A stretch of 36,799 nt of DNA, from the NCBI GenBank assembly GCA_025360125.1, contig JANYCU010000020.1, positions 1-36,799 on the forward strand, in the 5' to 3' direction. Below are positions 24,276 to 32,897 of this stretch, one piece after another. Origin of the DNA: Armatimonadota bacterium. GTDB lineage: Bacteria; Armatimonadota; Fimbriimonadia; Fimbriimonadales; Fimbriimonadaceae. Under the pieces are notes generated by a model. The model was not told the DNA's origin and ran no database searches. It saw only the letters and a program-made list of their open reading frames with translations. The translations under genes and the position numbers were made by a program. Within the stretch, counting starts at the first letter, position 1. Each line of letters starts with the position of its first letter.

Positions 24276-25211
24276 CTAAGGCGCAGGAATCGTCGTCAGC
24301 GTCGACGAGGTTCGTCGACTAAAAAGTATTCTCTTGCCATTCGGCGACCACCGTGGATTCGTGCTGTCTCCGAGCAAATCCGTTAGCTGAATGAACCCAG
24401 TTCCATCGGCATTCATCACACAGATGTTCAGCTTCTTGCGGGCGTCTCGACGCACGAAGCAAACCCGCTTATTATCGGGTCCCCAAGAGGGCCAGCCATC
24501 CTGGTTGTTGTCGCCACTAATGTTATGATCGCCAGTACCATCAGCATTCATCACCCAGATTTGCGACCGTTCTCCAATCGAGCGACGATGGATAATTTGC
24601 TTGCCATTGGGAGAATAGAAGGCATAGGTGTAACCACCATTCTTGGTTAGCCTCTGCCAATCCGATCCGTCCGGAGCGGTGGTTACTAAGTCGATGAAAT
24701 TATCTTGAGGTTCCCCGATTTTCGGATCTCCCGACTTTATGTGCCGATTCTTTCGATTTTCGGTTTCATAGAAAGTGGTGTTAAAGAGAATTTGCTTCCC
24801 GTCCGGACTCCACGCAGGATGAATATTATTCCCTTTCCCGTTCGTTATCTGCTTAATCTCGGTTCCGTCTGGCTTCATCGTGCAAATTTCTGATACACCG
24901 TTTCGAATTGAGACAAACGCGATCGTTTTTCCGTCAGGCGACCATGCTGGAGAATCCTCCTCCGACTCGCCAAAAGTGATCTGCTTCATGAGATAGCCTC
25001 CATCATCGTTGTGGTCAAGGCTAAGAATATGGAGTTTAAGTCCACCGTGCCGACTTGAAATTAATGCAATTTCTCGTCCTGTCGGTGACCAATATGGCTC
25101 GTAGTCAATGACATAGGTAAAGGGTTCTCGCTCCTTGATTGGATAGGTCACCTTTTGAGCCTTCCCTTGATCGCTTGAAAGGAATGATACTAAGACGATG
25201 GATGATAACAT
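24276..25211 (-). CDS. exported TolB-like PD40 beta-propeller protein
   Basis: A 311-residue protein with a short N-terminal signal (MLSSIVLVSFLSS). Repeats of the PD40/TolB type are spaced about 45 residues apart: YEPYWSPTGREIALIS, DSPAWSPDGKTIAFVS, IHPAWSPDGKQILFN, AFYSPNGKQIIH, GWPSWGPDNKRVCFV and NPRWSPNGKRILFS, giving six blades. Connecting strands read MNADGTG. TolB itself carries an N-terminal alpha/beta domain that is missing here, so this is a TolB-like propeller with no proven Tol role. It shares a tail-to-tail boundary with the kinase. Confidence 0.88.
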   Translation of the reverse strand: MLSSIVLVSFLSSDQGKAQKVTYPIKEREPFTYVIDYEPYWSPTGREIALISSRHGGLKLHILSLDHNDDGGYLMKQITFGESEEDSPAWSPDGKTIAFVSIRNGVSEICTMKPDGTEIKQITNGKGNNIHPAWSPDGKQILFNTTFYETENRKNRHIKSGDPKIGEPQDNFIDLVTTAPDGSDWQRLTKNGGYTYAFYSPNGKQIIHRRSIGERSQIWVMNADGTGDHNISGDNNQDGWPSWGPDNKRVCFVRRDARKKLNICVMNADGTGFIQLTDLLGDSTNPRWSPNGKRILFSRRTSSTLTTIPAP

Positions 25212-25287
25212 GGTTTAGCATGCCTTATATTTGGCTGTTTTGCCCGTAGAATCTGGGCTTCAATGGGCTGGGAGGTGGTGAGGATCC

Positions 25288-26379
25288 ATGCATTTTCTGC
25301 CGTCATCTATAATAGAAGGAACGCACGTTAAGGAAGGCGTGTTGAATCAACCAGCAAATCAACTCAGGTCAAGGATGCAACCGCAGGAAACCACCAAAAT
25401 CCCTTTGCGAGAACGGGAAAAGCTGAAACCTTCGCCTTGGCGAAAGATTTTTGGCATCGTTTCTTATTCCATTTGGGTTGCTCTGTTCCTAATCGGCGGC
25501 GCCGTTTACGGAATGTTCGGCAAAAATGACGCTGCAAGGGCAGTTCTGCACGCGGTCGTATTCAATGTAAAAGCCGAAGAAGTTTTTAAGCAGGACACCA
25601 TGAACATCCTGCTATTGGGATGCGATGAAGATCTTGCACCGGGCGGTCTTAAGGTTCTCAAGCAAGCTGGTCGAGCCGACATGATCATGGTTGCTCACCT
25701 GGACTTCAAGAATAAAACCATTACCGGAATCTCAATTCCTCGAGACACACGATGCCAACTTCCGGGCCAGCCTTCGCACAAGCTGAATGCCTATCACAAC
25801 TTGGCCAAGCCTTCGGAAGCAAAGCAAAAGCAGGAAGAAGCGGTTGAGTATTTAACCGGAATCAATATTGACCGGACGATTGTTTTGGACTACGTCGCCT
25901 TTCAGCAACTGATTGACTCCGTTGACAAAGTCACGGTCATGATAACCGACAAAATGGACTATGACGACAATGCAGGAATGCTGCACGTTCACTTCAAGCC
26001 AGGACTAAAAGACCTCGACGGCTACGATGCGATGTGTTATGTCCGCTTCCGAAAAGATAATGGCGGGGATTTTAAACGAACGGAACGACAGCGTCAGCTA
26101 CTGATGGCATTTAAGTCAAAAGTCATCAAGAAATGGCAGGACCTACCTGGGATTATCCAGCAGGGCGTCAAAGTCTTGGGGCCGGACACCTTTACCAACG
26201 ACGAAGTCGCCGCCCTTGCGGTCTTCAGTAAGGGCGTCACCCAGGCGAACATCAAGATGTTAAGACTTCCCACCACCCAAGGAGAAGGAAGCTTCGAGGA
26301 ACTCGATAAGAGTGGAGCCACGAAGCTACTAAGCGCAAACGGCTTTCTCACACAAGACAAACAAAAGGAAAACGACTAA
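25288..26379 (+). CDS. LytR-CpsA-Psr (LCP) family protein
   Basis: A 363-residue protein with a cytoplasmic N-terminus of about 55 residues, one TM helix (about 57-76), then an extracytoplasmic LCP domain. The domain has MNILLLGCDED, RADMIMVAHLDFKNKTITGISIPRDTR, an HKLNAYHNLA motif and RFRKDNGGDFKRTERQRQLL. LCP enzymes move undecaprenyl-linked glycans onto peptidoglycan or surface acceptors. The ATG at 25288 has GAGG close upstream; a TTG near 25341 behind AAGGAAGG is an alternative start. The next gene starts 3 bases after the stop, so the two form an operon. Confidence 0.9.
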   Translation: MHFLPSSIIEGTHVKEGVLNQPANQLRSRMQPQETTKIPLREREKLKPSPWRKIFGIVSYSIWVALFLIGGAVYGMFGKNDAARAVLHAVVFNVKAEEVFKQDTMNILLLGCDEDLAPGGLKVLKQAGRADMIMVAHLDFKNKTITGISIPRDTRCQLPGQPSHKLNAYHNLAKPSEAKQKQEEAVEYLTGINIDRTIVLDYVAFQQLIDSVDKVTVMITDKMDYDDNAGMLHVHFKPGLKDLDGYDAMCYVRFRKDNGGDFKRTERQRQLLMAFKSKVIKKWQDLPGIIQQGVKVLGPDTFTNDEVAALAVFSKGVTQANIKMLRLPTTQGEGSFEELDKSGATKLLSANGFLTQDKQKEND

Positions 26380-26381
26380 GG

Positions 26382-27218
26382 ATGAGCGAAAACACAGCAT
26401 TTGATCCATCAGCCCCAGAGGGTTCGAAGGGGCCAGGCGGCGGTCAATACATGACCCGAAAAGACTTTAAGATCATTGTCATAATCACGATTGTATTGAC
26501 CATAGCCATGATCCCGCTGTATCTCATCATGCGCGAAAAAGCCTATAAGGCCACTTGTGTCAAGAACATAAACGGGATGATGGAAACGCTGATGATTTAC
26601 TCGGCCCAGCACGACGATCGGTATCCGCCACTGTACTATACAGATGACAAGGGCCAACCAGACATTAGCAAGGATGGAATTGCATACACTTGGATTAGCG
26701 ACATCTTTCCTTTGAAAGCGGATCGAATTGACTTCACGTGCCCGACTGCGAGCGCCGAAGATATCGCTTACTCGGCAAATCCAAAGGGTGGAGCTCCAAT
26801 TCCGTCGACCTATGGATTCTATGCCCCATACGCCAGCTACTCAACCGAGCTAGTCGAGAACCCCGACACCGTCGTGATCCTTGCCGAGACTTCAAACCAT
26901 GGCGCAAATATGAGCTATGATCCGCTTCCCTTTACGGGCAAATACGATGGATTTGTCATAGGGTGGCAAAACACGAACGACTGCGTGGAAAGCAATGATG
27001 GAATTCACTCCGTTACCCGCCTTGCCTTTCCAGGAACTCAAGACGGAAAACCCGACCTAGGTATCGGTCGACACGACAAGACCATCTATGGCATCAGTGC
27101 GAGTCGATTACGCCTCACATTAACGCCAAAGGATATGGCAACAGAATACAATCCGGCAAAGTCACTGCTGACCGGGCACTGGCTGGAACCGTTGAGAACA
27201 AAATCGAAGAAACAATAG
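26382..27218 (+). CDS. prepilin-like membrane protein
   Basis: A 278-residue protein with a Pro/Gly-rich N-terminus, one TM helix (about 30-50, IIVIITIVLTIAMIPLYLI) and then KATCVKNINGMMETLMIYSAQHDDRYPPL. This post-TM stretch is typical of pseudopilin and DUF1559-like proteins of Armatimonadota and Planctomycetota (CxxNxxQLxxAxxxYxxDxxxxxP). The canonical Gly-Phe-Thr-Leu-Ile-Glu prepilin peptidase site is absent, and instead there is TRKDFK before the TM, so processing is doubtful. It is coupled to the LCP gene, suggesting a shared cell-surface role. Confidence 0.7.
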   Translation: MSENTAFDPSAPEGSKGPGGGQYMTRKDFKIIVIITIVLTIAMIPLYLIMREKAYKATCVKNINGMMETLMIYSAQHDDRYPPLYYTDDKGQPDISKDGIAYTWISDIFPLKADRIDFTCPTASAEDIAYSANPKGGAPIPSTYGFYAPYASYSTELVENPDTVVILAETSNHGANMSYDPLPFTGKYDGFVIGWQNTNDCVESNDGIHSVTRLAFPGTQDGKPDLGIGRHDKTIYGISASRLRLTLTPKDMATEYNPAKSLLTGHWLEPLRTKSKKQ

Positions 27219-27272
27219 TCCGAGTTCGGTTGCTGTTCATCATTACCGTCGAAATCGGTAAACTTGCGATCA

Positions 27273-28559
27273 ATGGCAACCGCGATTACGATGACCCCAC
27301 AGGGGCTCAATGTTCCTAACGACCCAATCATCCCATTTATTGAAGGCGATGGCACGGGGCCTGATATTTGGCGAGCAAGCGTCCGAGTATTCGACGCCGC
27401 CGTTGAGAAAGCCTACGGCGGCACCAAGAAGATCGCCTGGAAAGAAGTCCTTGCGGGTCAGAAATCATTTGACCAAACAGGCAGTTGGCTACCCGATGAA
27501 ACCTTAGCCGATTTCAACCAGTATTTGGTCGGCATCAAAGGACCTCTGACGACTCCAGTTGGCGGCGGCATTACTTCGCTCAACGTTGCCCTACGACAAA
27601 TTCTCGACCTTTACGTTTGTATTCGACCCGTTCGATGGTTCACGGGTGTACCAAGCCCGGTCAAACGACCTGAGGATGTTGACATGATCATTTTCCGAGA
27701 GAATACGGAGGACATCTACGCCGGGATCGAATTTCCTGCGGGATCGGAAGGCTCCGAAAAGATGCTTAACTTCATCAAGGAAAATTTCCCCAAGAGCTTC
27801 GAGAAAATTCGATTTGGCACAGCGGAGAAAACAGAAGCATGGAGCAAGTCAGTTCACGATGGACCTGATAAGAACGTTCTCGTTGGCATCGGCATCAAGC
27901 CAGTCTCAAAGCAAGGATCACAACGCCTGATTTATAGCGCGATTGAATTTGCCATTGCGCAAAAGAAGAAGAGTGTAACGCTCGTTCACAAAGGCAACAT
28001 CATGAAGTTCACGGAGGGTGGATTCCGAGATTGGGGCTACGAAATGGCGAAGGAACTCTTTGGTGCCGTCGAGATCGATGGTGGACCATGGTGCCAGATT
28101 CCTGAAGGAAAGCCTGGCGCAGGATTGATCATCAAAGACTCAATCGCTGACATTACGCTTCAGCAGGTTCTCACCCGCCCGCTCGATTTTGATGTCATCG
28201 CGACTTTGAACTTGAACGGCGACTATTTGTCGGATGCATTGGCCGCCCAAGTTGGTGGAATTGGAATCGCACCGGGCGCAAACATCAATTACATCTCGGG
28301 TCATGCAATTTTTGAAGCAACTCACGGTACGGCACCAAAATATGCTGGCCTCGACATGGTCAACCCATCGTCGGTTATCCTTAGCGGCGAAATGATGTTC
28401 CGCTATATGGGCTGGGGCGAAGTCGCAGACCTGATCCTCAAGGGAGTTGAGGGCGCGATTGGAGCTAAGAAAGTTACCTATGACTTCCACCGATTGATGG
28501 AAGGTGCAACGAAGCTAAAGTGCTCAGAGTTCGGCGACGCGATCATCGCGAATATGTAA
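27273..28559 (+). CDS. icd: isocitrate dehydrogenase (NADP+)
   Basis: 428 aa from ATG 27273; the frame also has a TTG at 27264. It matches classic bacterial Icd: [34 protein letters not shown] (with the Ser homologous to the AceK-phosphorylated Ser113 of E. coli), [16 protein letters not shown] contact residues, [20 protein letters not shown] and [17 protein letters not shown]. The C-terminal region ([24 protein letters not shown]) is closer to the Bacillus wording. A segment of about 20 extra residues ([20 protein letters not shown]) sits between KIRF and GIGIKP. It catalyses the oxidative decarboxylation of isocitrate in the TCA cycle. The upstream neighbour is unrelated. Confidence 0.96.
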   Translation: MATAITMTPQGLNVPNDPIIPFIEGDGTGPDIWRASVRVFDAAVEKAYGGTKKIAWKEVLAGQKSFDQTGSWLPDETLADFNQYLVGIKGPLTTPVGGGITSLNVALRQILDLYVCIRPVRWFTGVPSPVKRPEDVDMIIFRENTEDIYAGIEFPAGSEGSEKMLNFIKENFPKSFEKIRFGTAEKTEAWSKSVHDGPDKNVLVGIGIKPVSKQGSQRLIYSAIEFAIAQKKKSVTLVHKGNIMKFTEGGFRDWGYEMAKELFGAVEIDGGPWCQIPEGKPGAGLIIKDSIADITLQQVLTRPLDFDVIATLNLNGDYLSDALAAQVGGIGIAPGANINYISGHAIFEATHGTAPKYAGLDMVNPSSVILSGEMMFRYMGWGEVADLILKGVEGAIGAKKVTYDFHRLMEGATKLKCSEFGDAIIANM

Positions 28560-28593
28560 ATTAGCTTTCGGCTTTCGGCTGTCAGCTTTTAGA

Positions 28594-28632
28594 AAAATGC
28601 CCGAAGAGAACTCTTGGGGCATTTACTTTTTC
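28594..28632 (+). terminator. intrinsic terminator after icd
   Basis: AAATGCCC.AAGAG pairs with CTCTT.GGGCATTT with one mismatch, and a T-rich run follows. Just before it lie two copies of CTTTCGG. Confidence 0.85.
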
Positions 28633-28648
28633 ACGTCACAATAAATCT

Positions 28649-28849
28649 ATGCCATCGATCGAATTTAACCAAGACGATTTTGACTTTCTGAAGGAGCAAT
28701 CCGGAAGGGATGGGGTTTCGATCGAGGAATACATGTCGATGATGGTCGATCGCCAACGCGTGATTGTCAAATATCCGCCGAGTTCGAAAACCGAGGGCAA
28801 CAAGCCGACTTCCAATCTCGAACCACCTCATCGCAAATGGGGGATGTAA
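28649..28849 (+). CDS. small acidic-basic protein of unknown function (66 aa)
   Basis: A 66-residue protein beginning MPSIEFNQDDFDFLKEQ with a following helix SIEEYMSMMVDRQRV. The strand-helix-helix look is like a ribbon-helix-helix DNA-binding N-terminus, but the second helix lacks clear RHH signatures. The C-terminal third is Lys/Pro-rich and probably disordered. No partner toxin is adjacent. Coding probability is moderate: it lies just after the icd terminator and has a plausible codon pattern, but no ribosome binding site is visible. Confidence 0.5.
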   Translation: MPSIEFNQDDFDFLKEQSGRDGVSIEEYMSMMVDRQRVIVKYPPSSKTEGNKPTSNLEPPHRKWGM

Positions 28850-28913
28850 CGCGTTCCCATCGGTTTTTCACGAACTCATTTGGTCAAATATCGAACTTCG
28901 AGCCAAACGGGTG

Positions 28914-28919
28914 TAAGAT
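28914..28919 (+). promoter_or_regulatory. -10-like TAAGAT before the thioredoxin-like gene
   Basis: TAAGAT ends 7 bases before the ATG at 28927, with no Shine-Dalgarno sequence between. Confidence 0.45.
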
Positions 28920-28926
28920 ACTTTCA

Positions 28927-29403
28927 ATGAAATCTTTGGCATCTATCATCGCCCTTCTCGCCGTCACCGTCGCTTTTGCCCAGGGCGGACAAACGAATCA
29001 TCCAGCCGTCAATATGTCGGAAAAGATTTTTGACCCAGCTCGGGATTCGGCAAAAGACATTGCCGATGCAGTCAAGTTGGCGACTAAGGAAAATAAGCAC
29101 ATTCTGCTTGACGTCGGCGGCAACTGGTGTCCTTGGTGCCACAAACTAGATAGCCTATTTAATTCCGATAAAGACATTGCAACTCTTCTCAAGCAATACG
29201 TCGTTGTTAAGGTCGACTTTAGCCAAGGACACGAAAACAAAGAAGTCCTGGCCAAGTATCCAAAGGTAGCTGGCTATCCTCACCTTTTCGTTATCGATAA
29301 GTCAGGCAAGCTCATTCAGTCGCAAGACACTGGCAAGCTCGAGTCGGGCGATCATCACGATCCAGCCAAAGTCACCGAATTTCTGAAGAAATACGCAAAG
29401 TAA
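28927..29403 (+). CDS. exported thioredoxin-fold protein (CPWC)
   Basis: 158 aa from the ATG that opens a signal peptide (MKSLASIIALLAVTVAFAQ); the frame itself is open from 28837. The active-site motif NWCPWCHKLD (Cys68 and Cys71) is followed by VVVKVDF and a YPKVAGYPHLFVID cis-Pro loop. This is a Thioredoxin_7/DUF255-like periplasmic oxidoreductase. The 3' end overlaps the convergent acetyltransferase gene by 49 bases. Confidence 0.9.
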   Translation: MKSLASIIALLAVTVAFAQGGQTNHPAVNMSEKIFDPARDSAKDIADAVKLATKENKHILLDVGGNWCPWCHKLDSLFNSDKDIATLLKQYVVVKVDFSQGHENKEVLAKYPKVAGYPHLFVIDKSGKLIQSQDTGKLESGDHHDPAKVTEFLKKYAK

Positions 29404-29975
29404 GCCTTTAGGAATAGTGCTTGTGGATATTTGGCTCGGTTTTCCCACCACTCTTCGGCGGTTAATTCCCAGACCTCTTCGGGGTAAACGCCGCCGACAA
29501 ATTCAACTTCAGGAATAATTTCGACCAAGACAGCACCTGAACGCTCTTTCAGTTTTCGGGAACCAATATTTGGCAACGCGTTGCCGAGCCGCATCGAAGG
29601 CATCTCCAGCACTTTAAATGCAAAGTCATTAACCGCGGTTACGGCCTCGGTCATGAATCCCTTTTTATGATGTTCGGGGATAAGCCAGAAGCCACGATGG
29701 AATGCATCGTCGGATGCAAGTTCGATTAGTCCAACCAACATATCATCGCTTGCATCCGTAATCGTGATAGCCCAAATGAATCGCTTTCGCAGGTTAATCT
29801 CTGATAAGGCAAACGACAGAAATTCTTCGGCTCCATTTTCAGGATATGGCCAAGGAACGGAGGCATTGAGAAACTCGACAATCTCCATGCAGGGAAATAC
29901 CGCCTGGATGCGATGCGCATCATCCGCCCGGATCGGCCTGAGCGTGAGCCGTTTGGTGTGAAAGGTTGGAACGAT
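29355..29975 (-). CDS. GNAT acetyltransferase, non-standard or lost start codon
   Basis: From the first ATG (29888) it encodes 177 aa. Homology-type sequence continues upstream in the same frame, IVPTFHTKRLTLRPIRADDAHRIQ, the classic N-terminus of RimJ/Acetyltransf_3 GNATs (TxRLxLRPxxxxDA). The frame is open back to a TAA, but contains no ATG, GTG, TTG or CTG before 29888. The best start would be ATC at 29975. The rest (GFWLIPEHHKKGFMTEAV, acetyl-CoA loop region; MRLGNALPNIGSRKLKERSGA) fits GNAT enzymes acetylating a protein N-terminus or a small amine. Either it uses a rare start or the gene is damaged. Confidence 0.8.
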   Translation of the reverse strand: MVPTFHTKRLTLRPIRADDAHRIQAVFPCMEIVEFLNASVPWPYPENGAEEFLSFALSEINLRKRFIWAITITDASDDMLVGLIELASDDAFHRGFWLIPEHHKKGFMTEAVTAVNDFAFKVLEMPSMRLGNALPNIGSRKLKERSGAVLVEIIPEVEFVGGVYPEEVWELTAEEWWENRAKYPQALFLKAYFAYFFRNSVTLAGS

Positions 29976-30045
29976 CTTATTATTTTAACCGTTTGATCTG
30001 CATAGCAATAGCGTCGGATTCACAAAGTCTGATTCGTTAGGTGGC

Positions 30046-30051
30046 TATACT
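30046..30051 (+). promoter_or_regulatory. -10-like TATACT before the BSP-like gene
   Basis: TATACT ends 6 bases before the ATG at 30058. This is the clearest leaderless arrangement in the window. Confidence 0.6.
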
Positions 30052-30057
30052 TTGACT

Positions 30058-30675
30058 ATGGTTCCCTTACTCTTGCTGAGCGCATCTCTTCGATTTCAAG
30101 ATTCAAAAGTTGAATTTGATACAAAGCAACTTGAGAATTTGGCAAAATTCACCAAAGAGGCCCAACGCCTCGCGAAAGAGGAATATCCCAAAACGGCCGA
30201 TGTCCTTGGAATTCCCCGTTCGTCGCTCCCGAACGCCAAGGTGATTATCGATTTCAATGCGACGGGCGTTGCGGCGACAAGTGGCACAACGATTCGAGTA
30301 GCAGCCAAGTACGCTTCCGCCCATCCTGATGATACGGGACTCGTTGTTCATGAGCTTTGCCACGTTGCTCAACAATATCCAAAATACGACCCGGTTTGGC
30401 TCGTCGAAGGGATTGCTGATTATGTTCGATGGTTCGCGTTTGAGCCTCTCGATAAGCGACCAAAGATAACCAAAGCAAAAGCCAACGCTCGAGCCAGTTA
30501 CCGAACCACCGGAGCGTTTTTGGACTGGACTCTTCGAACTTATGACAAAAACATCGTCAAAGAAATGAATAAGGCTTTGGTTGACTCAACTTATACCGAA
30601 GACCTTTGGAAAACGCTGACGAAACATACGCTCGATGAATTGAACGAAGAGTGGAAAGCCAGCTTGCCTGAATAG
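30058..30675 (+). CDS. basic secretory protein-like metallopeptidase
   Basis: 205 aa from ATG 30058 (a TTG lies two codons upstream). It starts with a short hydrophobic signal, MVPLLLLSAS. The zinc motif HELCH (98-102) is followed by WLVEGIADYVRW with Glu117, the HExxH...E arrangement of gluzincin-like 'plant basic secretory protein' peptidases (BSP family), whose bacterial members are poorly studied. The N-terminal and C-terminal helical parts fit the family length. It ends 6 bases before the radical SAM gene and could be co-transcribed with it. Confidence 0.8.
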   Translation: MVPLLLLSASLRFQDSKVEFDTKQLENLAKFTKEAQRLAKEEYPKTADVLGIPRSSLPNAKVIIDFNATGVAATSGTTIRVAAKYASAHPDDTGLVVHELCHVAQQYPKYDPVWLVEGIADYVRWFAFEPLDKRPKITKAKANARASYRTTGAFLDWTLRTYDKNIVKEMNKALVDSTYTEDLWKTLTKHTLDELNEEWKASLPE

Positions 30676-30681
30676 GAATTC

Positions 30682-32202
30682 ATGATAGCTCCTCGACCCT
30701 ATACGATTGAGGAATATACGCGCAGTGTATGCCCTCATTGCATGGCAAAGGGCGGAGTGCGATCCGACGACGACAACGTGTTTGTCGACGCTATGCTCGT
30801 CGCTCATTCCGGTTCAATCTGGATGCGCCGTTGGTGCCCAGGGCATGGCGAAACCGAATCACTTTACGAGGAAGATGCTGAGATTTGGCGGTCACGAATT
30901 GGTTGGCAGACTCCGACTCTCGCCGTAACGCCGGATCGGACGGATAACTTCGCGGGATTCCCGGATGGCTACCGAGAAGGGTTACCCGCCAGTCATGGCC
31001 AACACTCATGCATTTTGCTGCTCAATTTGACCGAGCATTGCAACTACAAGTGTCCGACCTGCTATGCGACTGCTTTAGAACCCGGAACCCCTGCTCCTCA
31101 ATCGGAAAAGCCTTCACTTCCCGAGCTGTTGCATACGGTTGATACGATGATTGAACGAGAAGGTGGGAAGATCAGCGTTGTCATGCTCAGCGGTGGCGAG
31201 CCGACCCTTCGTCGAGATTTAGAAGCATTGATTGAGGAGTTGGTTCGAAGGCCCGTCACTCGGGTCTTGCTGAACACGAATGGGCGGCGGATTCTGAAGG
31301 ATAAAGCCTTTCAGAAATTCTTGCATCAGCACCGAGGCAAGGTGGAAGTTTATTTGCAATTTGACGGCCTCAAGGATTCCACCTATGAACATCTGCGGGG
31401 CGCTCCGTTGGCACAAGAGAAGCTCGACACGCTGGCCATTTTGAATCAGCTCAAAGTTTTTGTGACGTTGGTTGCCACGCTGAAAAAGGGGGTCAATGAG
31501 GATGAAATCGACGATTTGCTTCAGCTTGGCCTCGCTACTCCCTATTGCTCGGGACTTGCCTTGCAGCCTGTCTTTGGGTCGGGTCGCAATAGCGGAATCG
31601 ACCCAATGAGTCGGGTCACTCCGACTGGAATTATTCGCCGGACCAAGAAGCCGGATGACTTTATTCCCCTTCCCTGCTCGCATAAGGATTGCTGTGATAT
31701 CGCCTATTTCATCCAAGACGACAAGGGCGATTGGAATTCACTTGTCTCGTTAATTGGACGGGATGAGTTGAAGAAATGGATTCATTTGGCAAGCAATTCA
31801 ATTTCCTTCGAAAACGTCCATGAATCACTGAAGGAGATGATCAAGGATGGGACATTGCAGCGAATTTTGAGTGAACAGCAGCGCGCTTCGTCCTTGCAGG
31901 TTGCAGGCGACCTCTTCAAAATGTGCGACTGCATTCCGGGGCTGACGGATTTGATGGGGGGAATATGGAAGGCATTTGGTGGTGAAGATCGCCTGCTCGA
32001 AACCATGGCGATGAAGACATTTCGGGTTACGGTCAAGATGTTTATGGATGCTCATACGTTTCATGAGGCCCGGATTCGACAATGCTGCGTTCACGTCGGG
32101 ACATTTGAAGAAGATCCTCGACGATATTCATTTTGTTGGAGGTGGTTGTTTGAGGACGCTCAAGACTTTCCCGCCCGCAAATCAACCCTGAAGATGGTAT
32201 GA
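30682..32202 (+). CDS. radical SAM enzyme of tetraether-synthase (Tes/MJ0619) type
   Basis: A 506-residue protein. Its N-terminal metal knuckle has C17PHC20 and C52PGH55G. The radical SAM cluster motif is C120NYKC124PTC127Y, with SGGEPT at 170-175. Several C-terminal cysteines occur, including CDC and QCCVHVG...FCW. The N-terminal CPxC...CPxHG followed by a CNxxCPxCY cluster is the layout of archaeal Tes (MJ0619 relatives), which joins lipid tails carbon-to-carbon to make membrane-spanning tetraethers; bacterial relatives are suspected in bacterial membrane-spanning lipids. Substrate here is inferred. The ATG has AGGA upstream, and the gene overlaps the next by ATGA. Confidence 0.85.
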   Translation: MIAPRPYTIEEYTRSVCPHCMAKGGVRSDDDNVFVDAMLVAHSGSIWMRRWCPGHGETESLYEEDAEIWRSRIGWQTPTLAVTPDRTDNFAGFPDGYREGLPASHGQHSCILLLNLTEHCNYKCPTCYATALEPGTPAPQSEKPSLPELLHTVDTMIEREGGKISVVMLSGGEPTLRRDLEALIEELVRRPVTRVLLNTNGRRILKDKAFQKFLHQHRGKVEVYLQFDGLKDSTYEHLRGAPLAQEKLDTLAILNQLKVFVTLVATLKKGVNEDEIDDLLQLGLATPYCSGLALQPVFGSGRNSGIDPMSRVTPTGIIRRTKKPDDFIPLPCSHKDCCDIAYFIQDDKGDWNSLVSLIGRDELKKWIHLASNSISFENVHESLKEMIKDGTLQRILSEQQRASSLQVAGDLFKMCDCIPGLTDLMGGIWKAFGGEDRLLETMAMKTFRVTVKMFMDAHTFHEARIRQCCVHVGTFEEDPRRYSFCWRWLFEDAQDFPARKSTLKMV

Positions 32203-32897
32203 ATTCGGTCGTATTAGGTTCACTATTTAACGCGATTGGTTATGCGGTTGGAGCCTGGCTTTATTGGTTTGAGGCGAAACGTCGGAAGCTTGCGACACCG
32301 GGAATATCTCGAATCGTTATCATTGGGGCGATTGCAGGAGTTCTTTTGGCAAGGGTCGTTGAGAGATTAGCGGAGGGCAGCAACTTCGGATCCTTGCTTG
32401 ATCCATCTAGCGGTGGGCGCACCATTTTGGGAGGTGTTATTGGCGGTTGGATTGCGGTTGAGATCGCGAAGCGACGAATGGGAATTCGAGCATCAACTGG
32501 TCCGATGTGGGCGGTTGCTTTGCCTGCCGGAGAGTTCCTTGGCCGAATAGGATGTTGGTTTAATGGCTGCTGCTTCGGACGAGTTTGTACGCTGCCTTGG
32601 GCGGTTCGACAGCACGGAGATTTGCGACACCCGACCCAGATGTACTTGGCGGCGAGCGCGGCGGTTATCTTTGGAATTGTCTGGTGGGCTCGGGATCGAA
32701 CTCGCGTCTTTCCGCTCTATCTCCTGCTTTGGTCATCGAGTCGATTTGTCATTGAATACTTTCGGGAGTCAGCCAAGCCAGGGGGGAGCATTAGCATTGC
32801 TCAATGGGCATGTTTAGGGGTGTTTGCGTTGGGAATCACCTTGTACGTCAAACCAGTTTCGGATAATCGGGTCGAAGTTATAGAGGGTCCAAAATGA
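32199..32897 (+). CDS. Lgt-like membrane protein (prolipoprotein diacylglyceryl transferase paralogue)
   Basis: A 232-residue polytopic protein with about six TM segments and the Lgt signatures GRIGCWFNGCCFG (115-127), RHPTQMY (143-149) and RFVIEYFRE (182-190). The region that reads HGG in true Lgt is GRTILGGVIGG here (73-83), so the catalytic-type His is missing, and GRIGNFxNxE is altered with two Cys (C124, C125). It is therefore unlikely to be the housekeeping Lgt. It starts on the radical SAM stop (ATGA overlap) and its own stop overlaps the next start. A role with a phosphatidylglycerol-type lipid is an inference. Confidence 0.8.
   Translation: MNSVVLGSLFNAIGYAVGAWLYWFEAKRRKLATPGISRIVIIGAIAGVLLARVVERLAEGSNFGSLLDPSSGGRTILGGVIGGWIAVEIAKRRMGIRASTGPMWAVALPAGEFLGRIGCWFNGCCFGRVCTLPWAVRQHGDLRHPTQMYLAASAAVIFGIVWWARDRTRVFPLYLLLWSSSRFVIEYFRESAKPGGSISIAQWACLGVFALGITLYVKPVSDNRVEVIEGPK

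Noticed and set aside
28649-28849. Antitoxin of a toxin-antitoxin pair
   Set aside because: The start looks RHH-like, but no toxin gene lies next to it. The neighbours are icd and a secreted thioredoxin-like protein.
32199-32897. Housekeeping lgt
   Set aside because: It lacks the conserved HGG His region and has an altered GRIGNF motif, so it is treated as a paralogue.
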